From: Aradus depressus
Taxonomy: Eukaryota > Arthropoda > Insecta > Hemiptera > Aradidae
Assembly: GCA_963662175.1 (NCBI GenBank)
Contig: OY759224.1
Span: 22,081,489-22,145,488 of the forward strand
DNA length: 64,000 nucleotides
Reading direction: 5' to 3'
Part shown: piece by piece, positions 1-12,721 of the stretch
Layout of the letters: the number at the start of each line of letters is the position of its first letter
How positions within the stretch are numbered: the first letter of the stretch is position 1
The notes under the pieces: model-generated
Databases searched by the model: none
Told to the model about the DNA's origin: nothing
What the model saw: the letters and a program-made list of their open reading frames with translations, nothing else
Position numbers and translations under genes: made by a program

Positions 1-650
1 TGGACACGGTGACGATGGTTTACTACTAAAAAAATCTGAAATCGAACATACCAGGGAGGAATAATCACCGAAAAACGAAATCCCCATTGAAATCAATTGA
101 GAGACAAAATTCTCGCGCAAAATATAATTTTTCGATTTCAAATCTAAAAATCCGGGCGATGCCCTTTTCGGTTTACCATCGAACACCACTTTTTTTGAGC
201 CGTTTTTTTCAGTGTTCTAACGTACAAACTTCGACTTTTTTTCGATAAAAATATTCAGCTGTTGTCTACAAAAAGGCTAGAAAGAATCCATTGAATTCAA
301 TTGAAATCTATTTAAAGTATTATTATATTCATAAAGAACATACAGGGTGAGAAGCTACTGATAATTATTAAAACATTAACTGAGTTTTTTATACAGATAT
401 GCCTGACTCAGCTCAGTTTTTGCAAACAGCAGAATGTATTGCACACCTAGTTATATTGCATAGCCGACTGATATACGAATTAGAGTATATCTATCTTTAA
501 TTAATAACGTTATGTAAAAAGGAAAATAGCATTTGTTATATTAGGTGTACATATTTATAACTGACCATAAAATTATCTATCTAACTGCATATAGAAAGGG
601 TCCGTAAAGATGGATTTTACTGTATTTAATATTATATAGCTAGTTCTTTA
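1..650. other. No gene recognised
   Basis: AT-rich; no open frame of interest and no known repeat boundary seen. Confidence 0.6.
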
Positions 651-656
651 TTATGT

Positions 657-890
657 TCGGGCTTTAATTACAAGGTCATATCATCTATACCAGCTTTTAC
701 ATCACTCGAGCCCGACTCTACTATGGGAGTCCTAAATTTTTACTCACCACATCAAGAGGTCGTGGAGCTGACATCGTACAGGCTCGATTCAGTTTATTTT
801 ACCTTCCCGATATAAAATAAACTAAGGTTTCGAACCCGCGATCTTGAGCTCGGTAAGCAAGCATGCGTACCACTACCGCGCCTCTAGTAT
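657..890 (-). mobile_element. SINE-A copy (minus), divergent
   Basis: Degenerate copy with the tRNA-like B-box segment (ggtttcgaacccgcgatctt) near 825 and part of the body at the left. Confidence 0.8.
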
Positions 891-914
891 TATATATAAT
901 ATATATTTTTACAG

Positions 915-1020
915 CATCATTTCTCCCATTTATTTTTTGCCTTCTTAAAAAAAAATAGTACAAACGTTTCGGGAAGCACTCCCATCATCAGTATCTATAA
1001 TATATGTGTTCTTTAGGTTA
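915..1020. repeat. Interspersed repeat S copy
   Basis: tctcccatttattttttgcc, then aaacgtttcgggaagcactc and catcatcagtatctataata. Related pieces at 37770-37805, 38680-38760, 52940-52985 and 54488-54550. Confidence 0.7.
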
Positions 1021-1029
1021 ACTCGTCAT

Positions 1030-1272
1030 ATTATTTTATTTTATCTAAGAGGTAAAATAAACTTAAGCACGCCGTCCTTCGGATGGGACGTTAAGTGATG
1101 GTCCCGAGCCTGTACGATGTCAGGTACTCGCTAAAGATCCCTCCTTAAATGAATAAAAATTTAGGGTAGGCAAAATTTAAGACTCCCGAGTAGAGTCGGG
1201 CTCATGTCCATCAGAGTGACGAAAGAGCGCTCGGGTAGTAGGCGATATGGCAGTTAAAGCCGTGATGCTCTA
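1030..1272 (+). mobile_element. SINE-A copy (plus), headless
   Basis: Body from the aagcacgccgtccttcgg motif to the gtaggcgatatg motif. The tRNA-like head is missing. Confidence 0.88.
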
Positions 1273-1650
1273 ATAATATATGAATTCAGAATATTTTTGC
1301 ACATCCAAGAAAGTAATTAGTAAACAATTTTTGCGTAATCGTTGACAAATAATACAGTTAGCTTGGGATTAAAGTATTTAAAATAATAATAATAGACCGA
1401 CCTTCCTTCCTATAGTTGAAGTACTTACATAAGGTCATAGGAAAAATAATTAAATAATTGGTTGGGAAAACGCTTTTGTAATAATTGTTCAATGAGAGAG
1501 ACAGAACGATAATTATGAATTATTGTTATTTTTTTTTCTGTTTTCCGTGAGTGAAGGTGATTGGATGTTGCAAGCAGCGAGTTTCGTTATCATTAATGAA
1601 TGTACTTATATGTATATACTCAGATGTATATAATCAACCCCAAGGTGATC

Positions 1651-1652
<2 letters not shown>

Positions 1653-1711
<59 letters not shown>
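1653..1711. repeat. (TA)n microsatellite
   Basis: About 29 TA units. It makes a spurious minus-strand reading frame with alternating Tyr/Ile. Confidence 0.97.
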
Positions 1712-1712
<1 letters not shown>

Positions 1713-1816
1713 TGACCGATTCAATAAAAGAAAATTGATAGTTTTCATAAAATAAAAAAAGGGAAAATGACCCCTTTTTGAAGAGAAACATTTAGAGAAA
1801 GTAGCAATGTGATTAT

Positions 1817-2066
1817 AGGTTAGGTTTTATGACTCATGCCCGGGCTTTAACTAACGAGGTCATTTCGTCTACTACCAGAGCGCTCTTTCATCTCTCTGGT
1901 GGACATGAGTCCGACTCTACTGTGGGAGTCCTAAATTTTGCTTACCCTAAATTTTTATTCATCTAGAGTAGGGGTCTTTAACGAGTGCCTGACATCGTAC
2001 GGGCTCGGGACCATAGCTTATCGTCCCATCCGAAGGACAGCGTGCTTTATTTTATCTGGGAGGTAA
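1817..2066 (-). mobile_element. SINE-A copy (minus), headless
   Basis: Starts with the tail (ataggttaggttttatgact) and runs to the gggaggta motif; the head is missing. The tail keeps one TTAGG-type repeat. Confidence 0.9.
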
Positions 2067-2072
2067 ATATAT

Positions 2073-2425
2073 ATATATTTTCAACGGAATTTCATGTTTT
2101 CTGATCTCTAAATTACAATATAAGAATAAATTATGTGTGTCTGTGGACACGATAACTGCCTATAAAATGAATGTAAAACACAAAATTTCATACCTATGTG
2201 ATTTCAAAACCTCATAAGGACGACACGTATTAATTTTCAGCGGAATTGACAGAAGGGTAGAGGGTTAAACTTAGAAACCCAAATAACTGCCGATGTACTT
2301 AATGAATTTATCGACACAAATTTTAGTATGAGGATTAAGGAGCCCCAAACGGTCGAATGGTTTTGAAGGGGGAGCGAAAAATTAATTGATGTTTTCAGTC
2401 TTGGGTTCACCGACGACCTTGATAT
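2073..2425 (+). repeat. Repeat R copy (plus)
   Basis: Partial copy from tttcaacggaatttcatg to the gagcgaaaaattaattga motif. Family consensus features are described at 5994-6470. Confidence 0.85.
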
Positions 2426-2841
2426 TTACCATCTGAATTTTTGAAACCATAATATTTTAGTTAGTGTCAGATATGACAGAAGTTTTGCTAGTTGTTTCCG
2501 TATTTGCATAGTTACCACCTGGTTCACCCCGTCTCGTGAGTCAACCTCTCCAAAACAGTTTGTTGTGTTCATGGGCATATTACGTTAGTCGATGTGTTGA
2601 TTCACGTCCCTGGGGCCTTATATTAGTCACACACATTATAAAGAATAAGAAACACATAAATCTAATGTTGAGAATAAAACAAAACAATTATTTAATTATG
2701 CCATAGATTATTCAATAAAAAAATGTCGAATTAAATCACCGGAAATGTACTTCCCCATCACGAATAAAATAATATTATACAGTAGATAAATAAAGTATAT
2801 AATAAATACAGTAGATACATTTTTATATTGGCAGTTATAAT

Positions 2842-2945
2842 AATAATATTTATTTCAGTTAAACCATAACATGGTAATAGGATAAATCGTAAGAATGTTT
2901 ACATTAAGACAGCTTATAAATTAGATATAGAAACAGATATTAACT
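2842..2945 (+). repeat. Interspersed repeat Q copy
   Basis: aataatatttatttcagtta, then accataacatggtaatagga. Similar blocks at 28545-28640 and 40483-40545 (the latter interrupted by SINE-B). Confidence 0.75.
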
Positions 2946-3100
2946 CCTAAAATGCAATGAATAAATAAAATAATATTATACTGTGAAGTATATAATAAAT
3001 ACAGTAGATACATTTTTTTATTTAATTAAAATTAAGGGAATAATTTTCATGTCCCTTCCACAGGTCACAATGTGCGAAATATAGAAAAAAAGAAAGAGTT

Positions 3101-3361
3101 ATTATGACTTATGCTCGGGCTTTAACTGCAAGGTCATATCGCCGACTACCAGAGCGCTCTTTCGTCACTTTGGTGGACATGGACATCTACTATAGGAGCC
3201 CTAAATGTTTGTCTATTCTAAATTTTTATTCACCTAGGGCAGGGGTCTTTAACGAGTACCTTAAATCAACAGTCTCGGGACCATCGCTTAATGCCCCATC
3301 CGAAGGATGGCGTGCTCAAATCTGAGGCAAGCACACTACCTCTGAGCTACCGGCGCCCTCC
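3101..3361 (-). mobile_element. SINE-A copy (minus)
   Basis: Keeps tail, body and the end of the tRNA-like head (gagctaccggcgccctcc); part of the head, including the B box, is deleted. Confidence 0.9.
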
Positions 3362-3767
3362 TTAGAATATATACCTTTAAAAAAATATATATATATATGA
3401 AACCGGATTTTGGAAGATATTCAGTCAGAGGTTCCGAAGTGTCTGCCTCGATCAAACTCCCCCCCACCCCTCACTCCAACCTTTCGTTATGTAGATGATC
3501 TTTTATTTAAACTTTTACAGCGACCGTCATGTCCGGGTTTACGTCATCATGTATATATATATTTTTAAATTCAAAACCATCTTTGATACAGTTTGATTGG
3601 CAGTTGACACATAAATAATTATTATTATTTTTAATTACAATGGTTTACATAATTATAACCAATTATATTTAATTATAATAAAAAAAATGAGGTAATTTTA
3701 GTATATAATTTCCAAGTGTTCTGAAATGAATTTAGCTCCTCAGAAGACCATTTTTATTATTAATTTT

Positions 3768-4202
3768 TTACTTTCCCAGCTATACGAAGTTTAGGGAAAG
3801 TTATGTAATTGGTCAAAAATTCGATGCGGAATTTTCGACGGAATTTCATGTTTTCCGACCCCTAGATTCCATTGAAAAATAATCTGTCTGTTTGTGTGAA
3901 CACGATAACTCCCGATAGAATATATGTATCAGAACCTTCAAACGATGACACCTATTGTTTTTCAGTCAAATTGACCAAAGGGAAGAGGGGGATTATGGGT
4001 GAGACAACTCAAAAACTCTAATAACTGTTGATGTAATGAATATTCATGAAATTTCATATTTAAAGTCAAAACCCAATGAGGACATATATCGACACAAAAT
4101 TTAGTATGAGGATTTAGTCAACTGTTAAATATTAGCGCAAACAGTGGTTTTGGAGGGGGAGCGAAAAGTTAATTGATTAATTCGTTATGGGGAAGTACAA
4201 TT
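3768..4202 (+). repeat. Repeat R copy (plus)
   Basis: Near-complete: starts cccagctatacgaagttta, ends cgttatggggaagtacaa. Confidence 0.88.
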
Positions 4203-4486
4203 TTTTTTTTCTTTCAAAAATGCATCTTTAAATATAAACTATTGTTAGGAAATAAACGTTTCCTGGAGCAGTGATGGACCAAGGTCTTCTACACTCCTTC
4301 GTCTTGAATATTCTTCTCTCTTTTACGTTATTATTTTATATTTTTTGAAAATTTAAATAAGTAGGATACCGTTTCAAATTGTGTACATATATGGGTTAAT
4401 AGTATTAATTTACATACAAAATACCTATATATAAACGAGGTCGGTCAGTTTTTGTTTTTCCTGTAACAGATTCCGTGCTTTTATTT

Positions 4487-4930
4487 TATTTTGACTTCAG
4501 CTCTACGAAGCATACGGGAAGTTGTATAATCGGTCAAAATTTCGTTGTTAAATTTTTACTGGAGTTTAATGTTTTCTGAGCCTTTGTATCTAAAAAATAA
4601 AAGAAAAAACTCCCAATAGAATGTATATAACGACTCGATTTTTTTTTTTTTTTAATTCGCCTCGGTAAACACCACACTAGCCATCTATGTGTTATTTAGT
4701 TATATTTACGACATCCATAGCCCCGGGAGGGACTTCTATCTACGAAATAAAACTCACTCCCGGACGGGATTCGAACCCGTAAACCATGGTGAGACCATGC
4801 GACCAAAGCCCTACGCTCTAGCCCGCACAGCCACCTAGGCTCCCTAATTTTATGTGTGTAAACAGCACCTTACGAAGACGACACATATTGATTTTGAGAC
4901 AAATCGACCAAAGATATTAATACATATTTT
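4487..4930 (+). repeat. Repeat R copy (plus), split by SINE-B
   Basis: Left part 4487-4637 (cagctctacgaagcatacg onward), right part from 4853 (attttatgtgtgtaaaca to aaatcgaccaaaga). Confidence 0.75.
4638..4852 (-). mobile_element. SINE-B, fullest copy (minus)
   Basis: Second tRNA-derived SINE. On the minus strand: GGAGCCTAGGTGGCTGTGCG (A-box region), an extended variable arm as in Leu/Ser tRNAs, B box GGGTTCGAATCCC, a short body and a poly-A tail (poly-T on the plus strand at about 4639-4652). It is inserted into a copy of repeat R. Confidence 0.88.
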
Positions 4931-4934
4931 TAAA

Positions 4935-5985
4935 ATCGTAGCCAAGCGTTACTATTTTTAACATTTCTTTGATCTATTTCGTATGGCAATTTATTGTATA
5001 TTTTTTTAGAGAGCTATAACTTTGGTCGTATTCAAATCTAAGGGGATTTTGTTGATTGAAAATTAAATTTAAAAAAATGTTATTATTCTGGGACCGAGGT
5101 CCCCTAAGAATAAATACATACAGAGTGATAAATAAAAGGAAACAATGAAATATAGTATCAGTATGTCGTAAAAAGTAATAAACAAATAGATAAATAAATT
5201 CGTGCTACATTGGAGAAAAACTAGACAATAATAAATATAGATAAACAAAAGATTAACACGAAAAAACATAAACTTAACAGCTTCATTTTGATGAAAAAAA
5301 AAAAATAAAAAAAAAAAGAAAATCTATATAACTAAGAAAAAAATAAAATAGATAATGAAAGTCGGCAGAGCATAATACTATGATGGTTGAATATAAAAGA
5401 GAAGAAAGGATGCCCAGACAAGGTTTGAAATAAAATGAATTTTAGACAGATTATGATCGAATAATTTTGGAAATATGATAAAAGAAATAAAATAAAAATA
5501 GAGAATAACAAAAAAAAAATGGAATAAGTAAATAATTTAAATGATTAGATAATCGAGGTTGACGAATTAGAGAATAGGGGAGAGAGATCAAAGGAGTATT
5601 TAGTGAAGAGAAATTGGAATAGTGAGGATTTGAAGGAAGCCACGGAAGGAGAGTGACGGATTGGGGGAGGCAGGGAGTTGCAGAGAGGAGGCCTGGACTA
5701 GGAATGAATTGTGGAAGGCAGAGGAGCGATGGGAGGGGATGAAGAGGTCTGAAGGTTGATTGGAAATTTTATAAGGAACATTTTTCATAAGTACACATTT
5801 TTTGATAGGACTAACTTTTTTCGTCTAAATCAAGCAAACGTAAATAAAAAAAAGTGTTTCAAGATGACATTTTAAGAGGGTTTTCTGCACATATCTTACA
5901 AATTAGTTTGACTTTCATGCTCATACGTTTACAATGGGTTCCTCAAAAACGTTGATTAGTACATTGTTGGTGATTCACCGACAAT
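4935..5985. other. AT-rich, no gene recognised
   Basis: Mostly A-rich low-complexity DNA (5280-5560), with a purine-rich stretch at 5580-5770. No protein family recognised. Confidence 0.6.
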
Positions 5986-5993
5986 TTATTATT

Positions 5994-6470
5994 TATTTAA
6001 GTATAGGGGAAGTTATGTAATTCACCAAAAATTTGATGCGGAGTTTTCAACTGAATTTTTGTGTCTGTGAACACAATAAATCCCAATAGAATGAATGTAT
6101 AGACATGCACTTTTCTATACGCAGTACCTTCTAAGTACGACAGCTATTGATTTTCAGTCAAATCGGCCAAAGGTAAGGGAGGGATTCAGAGGGGGCTTAA
6201 CTCAAAAATCACAATAATTGCCGATGTAAAGATTGTATCGACATGAAATTATGTATTTAAATTCAAAACCCAATATGGATGGCACCTATTATTTTTCGCG
6301 AAATTGTTCAAAGTGGAGGGGGACTCGACTGAAATACGTTAATAATTGCTGATATAATGATATCGACACAAAATTTAGTTTATGTAAGTCAAATATTCGG
6401 GTTTAGCTCAAACGGTTCTCGAGGGAGAGCGAAAACGTAATTGATTAATTCATACTGAAGAAATACTCTT
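5994..6470 (+). repeat. Repeat R, representative copy (plus)
   Basis: Unclassified family, about 470 bp. Ordered motifs: GAAGTATAGGGGAAGTTATG, AATTTCATGTTTTC, CACGATAACTCCCGATAGAA, AATGTATCGACA, GACGACACCTATTGATTTTC, AAATCGGCCAAAG, GGGGGCTCAACTCAAAAA, CCGATGTAATGAA, TTTAGTATGAGGATTTA, GGGGAAGTACATT. The 'AACT(C/G)CCGAT ... ATGAATGTATCGACA' block recurs two or three times per copy, so the family has internal subrepeats of about 140 bp. No coding capacity is seen. Confidence 0.85.
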
Positions 6471-7088
6471 TCTAATAATCCATATGAAATTTTTATTCAA
6501 ATGTTGTTTTTTTCATTTGCTACGCAATCGCAATAACTGATATGGCTGAAGAGGATAGGATAACGGTCGTTGATCGTCAGTAAGCCGCACTCAAGGAGAA
6601 GGGATCTTGGAGTATGGTGAAGAGGGGGGGCTCTCAAAGACCTGTTTTTCAAGGAAGTGACTGTACCTAGTCTAGTCCTCTATGGAAGGTTACTTTAGTA
6701 GCCTTCAAGTCTTCTCTCAGTCCGTCCGTTTCGTTCCTTTCAAAACTTTGCATCGTAAAACCCACTAAATCGCTCAAAATTTGGTGCTTTTACTTATCAC
6801 ATGTGATATATTTTTGTAATATTAAAAAAAAAAAAAAAAAAGAGAAAAACATTATATGTCAAATTATGAACCGTGAAAACCCAACGACTAGAAAGTGTGT
6901 TATATTCATGAATTATATATATATATAGAAATGTTGTTCTACTTAACGTGTAATACCGTTAGCCTCATTCACACATTAGATATGTGATATATTTTTTAGT
7001 TATCATTCAAACAATTGCTAAAAAAATGTTGGATTTGGCGAAAAAACGTCGACCTCATAGCGTTCATGGATGGATGTTTCGCGGTCAA

Positions 7089-7990
7089 GGAGAACCTACT
7101 AATTCCTGGAGATTCCAAAAACTAAGGTGTGTTTTTTTAAAAATAAGTCAGTAATATTTCTTAAAATTTAGCTAGAACACAGTCGAAAAATTGTGAGAAC
7201 TGGGAAAATTTTGTCTTACATGTCGATGTAACTGTCAAGGACTGATATATTATATATGTGCAGACATATCAAATACTTATTTTCAGACGTTCTTATGGAT
7301 GTGCACTATTCTACAGCCACTTTTTAGTAAAATAAATAAATAAATAATAATAAGTCACCTGCTTATGGAGTGTTAAGGACCAAAAAATAATATATTTGAG
7401 GAGTTTTTATTGTGAGTTATTTCATGACATCATTTTGAAAATTTGTTTAGGAATTATTTCTGTGGAGGTGCACTGTGCTGTGAAATTTTTTTGAAATTTA
7501 GCAAAATCGGATTAGGGAGAACCAAGTCTTGGAGATTCCAAAAACTAAGGTGTTTTTTTTTTAAAAATAAGTCAGATCCTAAGTTGTTATTTCTTAAAAT
7601 TTAGCTAGAACACAGTCCAAAAATTTTGTGAGAACTGGGAAAATTGTGTCTTACATGTCGATGTTACTGTCAAGGACTGATATATTATATACGTGCAGAC
7701 ATATCAAATACTTATTTTCAGACGTTCTTATAGATGTGCACTATTCTACAGACACTTTTTTTTTTTTTAATAATAATAAATCATCTGCTAATAGAGTGTT
7801 AAGAACGAAAAATTAATTAATTTTTTAATATATTTGAGGAGTTTTTTGATTGTCAGTTCCTTCATGCCATCATTTTGAAAATTTGTTTAGGAATTATTTC
7901 AGTGGAGGTGCACTGTGCTGTGAAGTTTTTTGAAATTTAGCAAAAACAGTCCAAAAATTTTGTGAGAACTGGGCTAATTTTGGATTGTTA
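7089..7990. repeat. 423-bp tandem duplication with third partial copy
   Basis: The segment beginning ggagattccaaaaactaagg recurs at 7108 and 7531. Both copies carry the same order of motifs (agctagaacacagt, gtgagaactgggaaaat, cagacatatcaaatact, ggaggtgcactgtgctgtg). A third partial copy begins near 7945. No protein is recognisable. Confidence 0.9.
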
Positions 7991-8175
7991 ATATTACTGT
8001 TTCAAATCTATATGTATATTTTTTTTTATACAGATAGCGGATTTCAGTCGAATATTTTCAGCAGTTTTTATATGAAAATTTTGAATGTGGTCTTTCCTTC
8101 AGTCATTTTTGTGTTATGAAAGCAATAAGTCACCTGCTTATTAAATGGAATGTTGGGATCAAAAAAATCCTAATG

Positions 8176-8420
8176 AGGAGAGTACCTATTAAATTTTAGT
8201 GAAATCGACACTTAGGGAAAGAGGAGGGGAGGGGCCTCAAATCAAAAACTCTAGTAACTGCCGATGTAATGAATTTATCGTCACAAAAATTAGTATGAGC
8301 ATTTAGTAAAACCTATATAAGTCAACTATTGATTATTAGCGCGAACGGTCGACTTGTTTTCGAGGAGGAGCAAAAAATTAATTGATTAATTCCTTTTGGG
8401 GAAGTACATTCACCAGTGAT
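8176..8420 (+). repeat. Repeat R copy (plus), 3' half
   Basis: Starts in the gaaatcgacacttagggaaa block and ends ccttttggggaagtacattc. Confidence 0.85.
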
Positions 8421-8889
8421 TTTCTTGATTTATTAATTAACTAACTGAGGAAGTTGAGGTTTTTATTTATTTTTTCATGATGGTACTTATTTTGTTTCTT
8501 GTACTCTCTACTTGTGGTAGATGTGTGTTGGTGTTGTGTTACGCCTACCAGTCTTGTACAAACGACTTGTCACACCTCACTGAAAGTGAAAGTCGATTAG
8601 CTATTGTACCGATATTTTATTATCACACTATTGTATTGTGCACTAGTTGAACTTATCGTCTGTTATATGAGACACTATTAACCAGAGGTTCTTGAACTTT
8701 TGCACTCATTAAACCGCTCAAAGAGTTTATATCTCATGGACTTGAGGCAATATTTTAATTAAAAATATATTTGGGAATAAATAAAATAAACCGAAATATA
8801 TTTGGAATGTTAAGTTCGAAAATACCACAGCTTAGATAAAGCTTTGATAGATTTTGCTAGATTGTCTCCCAAGCTCATATGAATGAAAG

Positions 8890-9400
8890 ATTTTTAGATA
8901 TACGAAGTGTGGGGGTGGTTATGTAATTGGTCAAAAATTCGATTCCTAGTTTTCGACGGAATATCATATCTTCTGACCTGATATCCAAAAATGAAAAAAA
9001 AAAAATCAATCTGTGTGTCTGGGAACACGATAACTCTCAATAGAATAAATGTATCGACATGAAATTTTGTATGAGACTCCAGAACTCTCTAAGGACGAAA
9101 TATATTGATTTTCAGCCAAATCGGTCAAATAGAAGGGGGATTAGGAGGGAGGTTTAACACAAAAACTCCAATAACTGCCGTTATAATGAATGTATTGTCA
9201 CGAAATTTCATATGTAAATTGAAAACTGTAAGGACAATACATATTAAAAAATGTTAGCGAAATCGGATGAAGAGAAGGGGGGATCAGAGGAGTGGGCTCA
9301 ATTCGTGTATTCGGGTTTTGATGCCAATATAATGAAGTATCGGAAATTTAGTTTAAGAATTCAGAAGTATCTTCTAGAATATTGTCTAAAAAGTTTTTAA
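8890..9400 (+). repeat. Repeat R copy (plus) with three subrepeats
   Basis: The temperate block (aataactgccgttataatg and relatives) appears three times at about 140-bp spacing. Confidence 0.82.
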
Positions 9401-9593
9401 AAAAATAATATATTTTTCCATCCTTTCAGTGGCACATGTAAATACTCCAGACACTTGGATAGAGAATTTTATAGGAATTTCAGTGAGCTTTCGGTTGGTG
9501 ATATTAAAAGTTAGTTTAGAGTGAAGGGTAACTGAGTAAATGCGATTTATTGTCCAAAAAATCAATTTCTAGATAAAAATATAAAGAATATAA

Positions 9594-9959
9594 TGGGTGT
9601 ACTGCCAAAAGTGACCAAGTCAAAAATTGGCCAAATTGAGATAATGTGCCCCAGTCGTTTAAACGCCTGTTATTTTTATGGGAAAAAAAGCCCAAGTCCT
9701 AATACGTAGCTGATCATAACTTTCTAACATGGGCCAAAAATGACCAAGTCTTTCAGATCAAAATCTATACAGTTAAAAGTGTCCATGTCTAGTTAGTCAT
9801 TTTTACCTGATAGCGTAGGTAAATAATACTTAAAAAAGGAAAATGTTAAAATATAAATAAAATATAAAAATACAGATTTTACCCAGGAGATAACACTTTA
9901 AAATGTAATTTACCAACAGTAGTACACATTTGACTTGGTCACTTTTGACAGTACACCCA
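9594..9959. mobile_element. MITE with 27-bp inverted ends
   Basis: Left end tgggtgtactgccaaaagtg and its complement at the right end (cacttttgacagtacaccca); 366 bp, no coding capacity, no clear target duplication. Confidence 0.85.
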
Positions 9960-9971
9960 CTTAGATATCTA

Positions 9972-10335
9972 AGTAATTTTTCAATGGTAACTCACTTTAA
10001 AATATTGTTTATGTATTGATAATTTTTTTGAAAAATTATAAAAATTAAGAAAAATATATATGATGTGGCCATTATAGATCTTTCTTATACCAACCACGCT
10101 TACAGATCACTTTTTCTCCACATTTTCAAAAGTATTTCCTAACGCTGTACAATGAGACAAAATGAAATGATTTTGAGAAGGAGAGGGGGAGACAGAATGA
10201 TCTGATATAAGAAAGTCCTGTAATGGCCACGTTATATATTTTTCTTAATTTTTATAATTGTTCGAATAAACTACCAACATATAATCCATATTTTAAAGTT
10301 CGTTGCTATGAGTTACGATTTAAAAATTACTTTTT
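9972..10335. mobile_element. MITE with long imperfect inverted arms
   Basis: The left arm (ataaaaattaagaaaaatat, tggccattatagat, tttcttata) and right arm (tataagaaagtcctg, atggccac, atatttttcttaatttttat) pair over about 110 bp. A related fragment (gatgtggccatt) is near 58830. Confidence 0.78.
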
Positions 10336-10339
10336 TTTT

Positions 10340-11595
10340 GGGCCGATAAGAACCATGAAGAACCAGAGGGACACTGTCCTGGCACCCCGAGGACCCAACG
10401 AGTTATCCGAAGAGGCCTGGATACTTCGTAAAATATTCATATTTTTGTTAAAATTACATTAGATATATTCTTTATAGATATTTACTTTACGTTCTTCGGG
10501 GGCTATAACTTATGTCGTATTGATCCTATCTCAAATCTGAGGACTTATTAGCGATTGAAACATTTATGGTAAGAATCAATTTTCAATAGCACTAACCGTT
10601 TTTGATAAATCAAGGAAACGAAAGTATGTGTTTCAAAACTACATTTCGAGATGGTTTTCGGCATGTTTCTCGAAAACCGGACGACCTGTGAAAAATGTTA
10701 TTTCATATAAATTATGTATTTTAATATTCTTTATAACTATTACTTGAAAAGATTTTGGATTAGGTCATAAACATAAGCTGTATCTTGAAAAATGTAGTTA
10801 GGTCCCGGGGGAAAGTGTTCCCAATTTTCATTTGATTTCTGCCAAAATCTAATCAGACCTAAGTTAAAACATGCGACTCCTTTATTCCAAATTTTAAGTT
10901 CATAGCTACAATCGTTTTTCCGATAGAGAGCTCACAACTTTTCTATCACACACGCGAGAATAGTCAAAACGTTTGTATAAGTCTTGAGTAGCATTATCAC
11001 CTATTAAAAATGTTTATTCTGATTACGATTCATTTTGTGTATGTATCTACGTGGTTATAACAGGGACCAACCACCTATACCAACCACGTTTTACAGATTG
11101 CTCCCCACCCCTCGTTTCAAACTGGCATTATTGTGTATAAACTTCCAAAATGGCGGTCCAGTGACCCTCGGCTATCTAGGAGTTGAGGATGGATATTTGA
11201 TTCCTACTTGAGGTCTATTCTTAGTTTGTCCAGAGCCCTGGAAATACCCGGCTATGTTTAGATATATAATTAGAAAACGAAAAAAAAAACTTTTTTGGCT
11301 GACTACTTCTACCGTGGCGCTATCCTGTCTATACAAGATCATCTTTCATTCGACAAACTTATACATGGGGTAGATTGATCCTGAGGGCCTGATTCTAGTT
11401 ATAGTTTTCTAGTGCCTGTATTTAGCCTGGCAGGAAGATGTCGACTTATGAGATCAGATTGCTATCTCTAGTAAATGTTCTACAATGAATTCTCCTGCAG
11501 TTAGCTTCAGAATGTTAAGCCTTTCACCCTATCAAATTCCGCTACCAGTTCTATATGCTCACTACTAGCGTCCCTGTTTTTTTTTCTGGGTGTAC
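10340..11595. other. No gene recognised upstream of a LINE remnant
   Basis: Apart from repeat P at 10795-10995, only unassigned AT-rich sequence. A tataccaaccacg motif at 11078 also occurs at 10086. Confidence 0.5.
10795..10995 (+). repeat. Interspersed repeat P, copy 1
   Basis: tctgccaaaatctaatcagac, then gagagctcacaacttttcta. Related copies at 26380-26660 (reverse) and 57005-57235. Confidence 0.65.
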
Positions 11596-11599
11596 CGGC

Positions 11600-12440
11600 C
11601 CCTCAAGGAGGCTCAACGACAACCCTCCGCCGCGTAGGGGGAATAAGGTCACAAGATAATTTTCGTTTATTTAATATTTTATTGGTGCTACGGCCGGCTG
11701 TAGAACCCGGCCAGTCGCCTCGGCTATAGGCCGGGTCCCCCTTATCGGCGTTTCCCGAGAAAACTCTGGACCAGGCATCCATGCTCTTGGCTGAGTTGCG
11801 CCGAGGATGGTCGCAGGTGTGCTGTGTTACTAGCAACCCGCGGTCATCCCCGGAACCACGCTAAACTGCCTTCTTTATCTTTCGCCAGGAGGCGACGAAT
11901 CGACCGAGTCAGCCTCACTCATCAGCTTCCGCGGGTTCAGTCCCAGGTACGATCCTGTCCGGCGAATCAACTCCAACCTAGACCCGTCGTACAGCGGGCA
12001 TTCGAGAACTTCGTGTTCTGCAGTCGCACGAGCAGTTCGGGCTGTCCTTCTTCTTGAAAAAGAAGAGCTTGGAGTTGAAATCCCCGTGATCCGGGGGACG
12101 TCCGGTGGTCCGGCTTTACCCAAACAGATTCAAGTCTCAATGATGGTGACTATTGCTGCTGCCATTTATCTACTATCCACTCTTGGACTATGTCCTTGCA
12201 ACGCTCTGGTCTGGACTGCCCGTGTAGTTCCTCCTCCAGGGCTTGTCGCAAAGGCTCGTCGGTATCCCCTCTAAGTGGCAGATTGCGTCTGCAGTGGTAC
12301 GAGGCGACGGCTCCGTCCAAGACCAAGTCAATGGGTGGGGCTCCCGCCAGTACCTCCGATAGGCCTTTGATAGGCTGAGATGGGTGTTAAGCTTAACGCT
12401 GTTAAATGCCTCTAACAATGGCTTCTGTTCACCCTAGCAC
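11600..12440 (-). mobile_element. R1-like LINE 3' end, degenerate
   Basis: GC-rich block. The minus strand reads DHGDFNSKLFFFKKKDSPNC SC, then AEHEVLECPLYDGSRLELIR, a C-terminal zinc-knuckle region found in R1-type LINEs, with several frameshifts. The same family occurs at 23773-24022. Confidence 0.75.
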
Positions 12441-12467
12441 CCCTCGTTGGTGCGCCCATGATAGGCT

Positions 12468-12530
12468 GAGACGCTATTTTAAGCTCAGCAAAAAGCACGC
12501 ATGCCACTGAGCTACCGGCCCCCTCTATAG
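12468..12530 (-). mobile_element. SINE-A head fragment (minus)
   Basis: Only the 5' tRNA-like end (actgagctaccggccccctc on the plus strand), fused to a LINE tail on the left. Confidence 0.65.
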
Positions 12531-12721
12531 TTACATTATTTCAAGTCCCTGCATGGTGTCAGAAGTGGGATGTGATATTTTCTGTATTCCTACATGAGTC
12601 AACGTATAATGTGTTATGAATAACACCTTCCTGATAGTCTGTATTCACATTTTTATATATCACTCACGAGATAATGCAGGATGGCGATAATACCATTATC
12701 ACTTGTTCATTTCAACATTTT

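Noticed and set aside
1606..1791. Minus-strand 61-residue frame with Tyr/Ile repeats
   Set aside because: It is a translation of the (TA)n microsatellite.
11824..12378. Overlapping plus-strand frames in the GC-rich block
   Set aside because: They are shadows of a degenerate LINE read on the minus strand.
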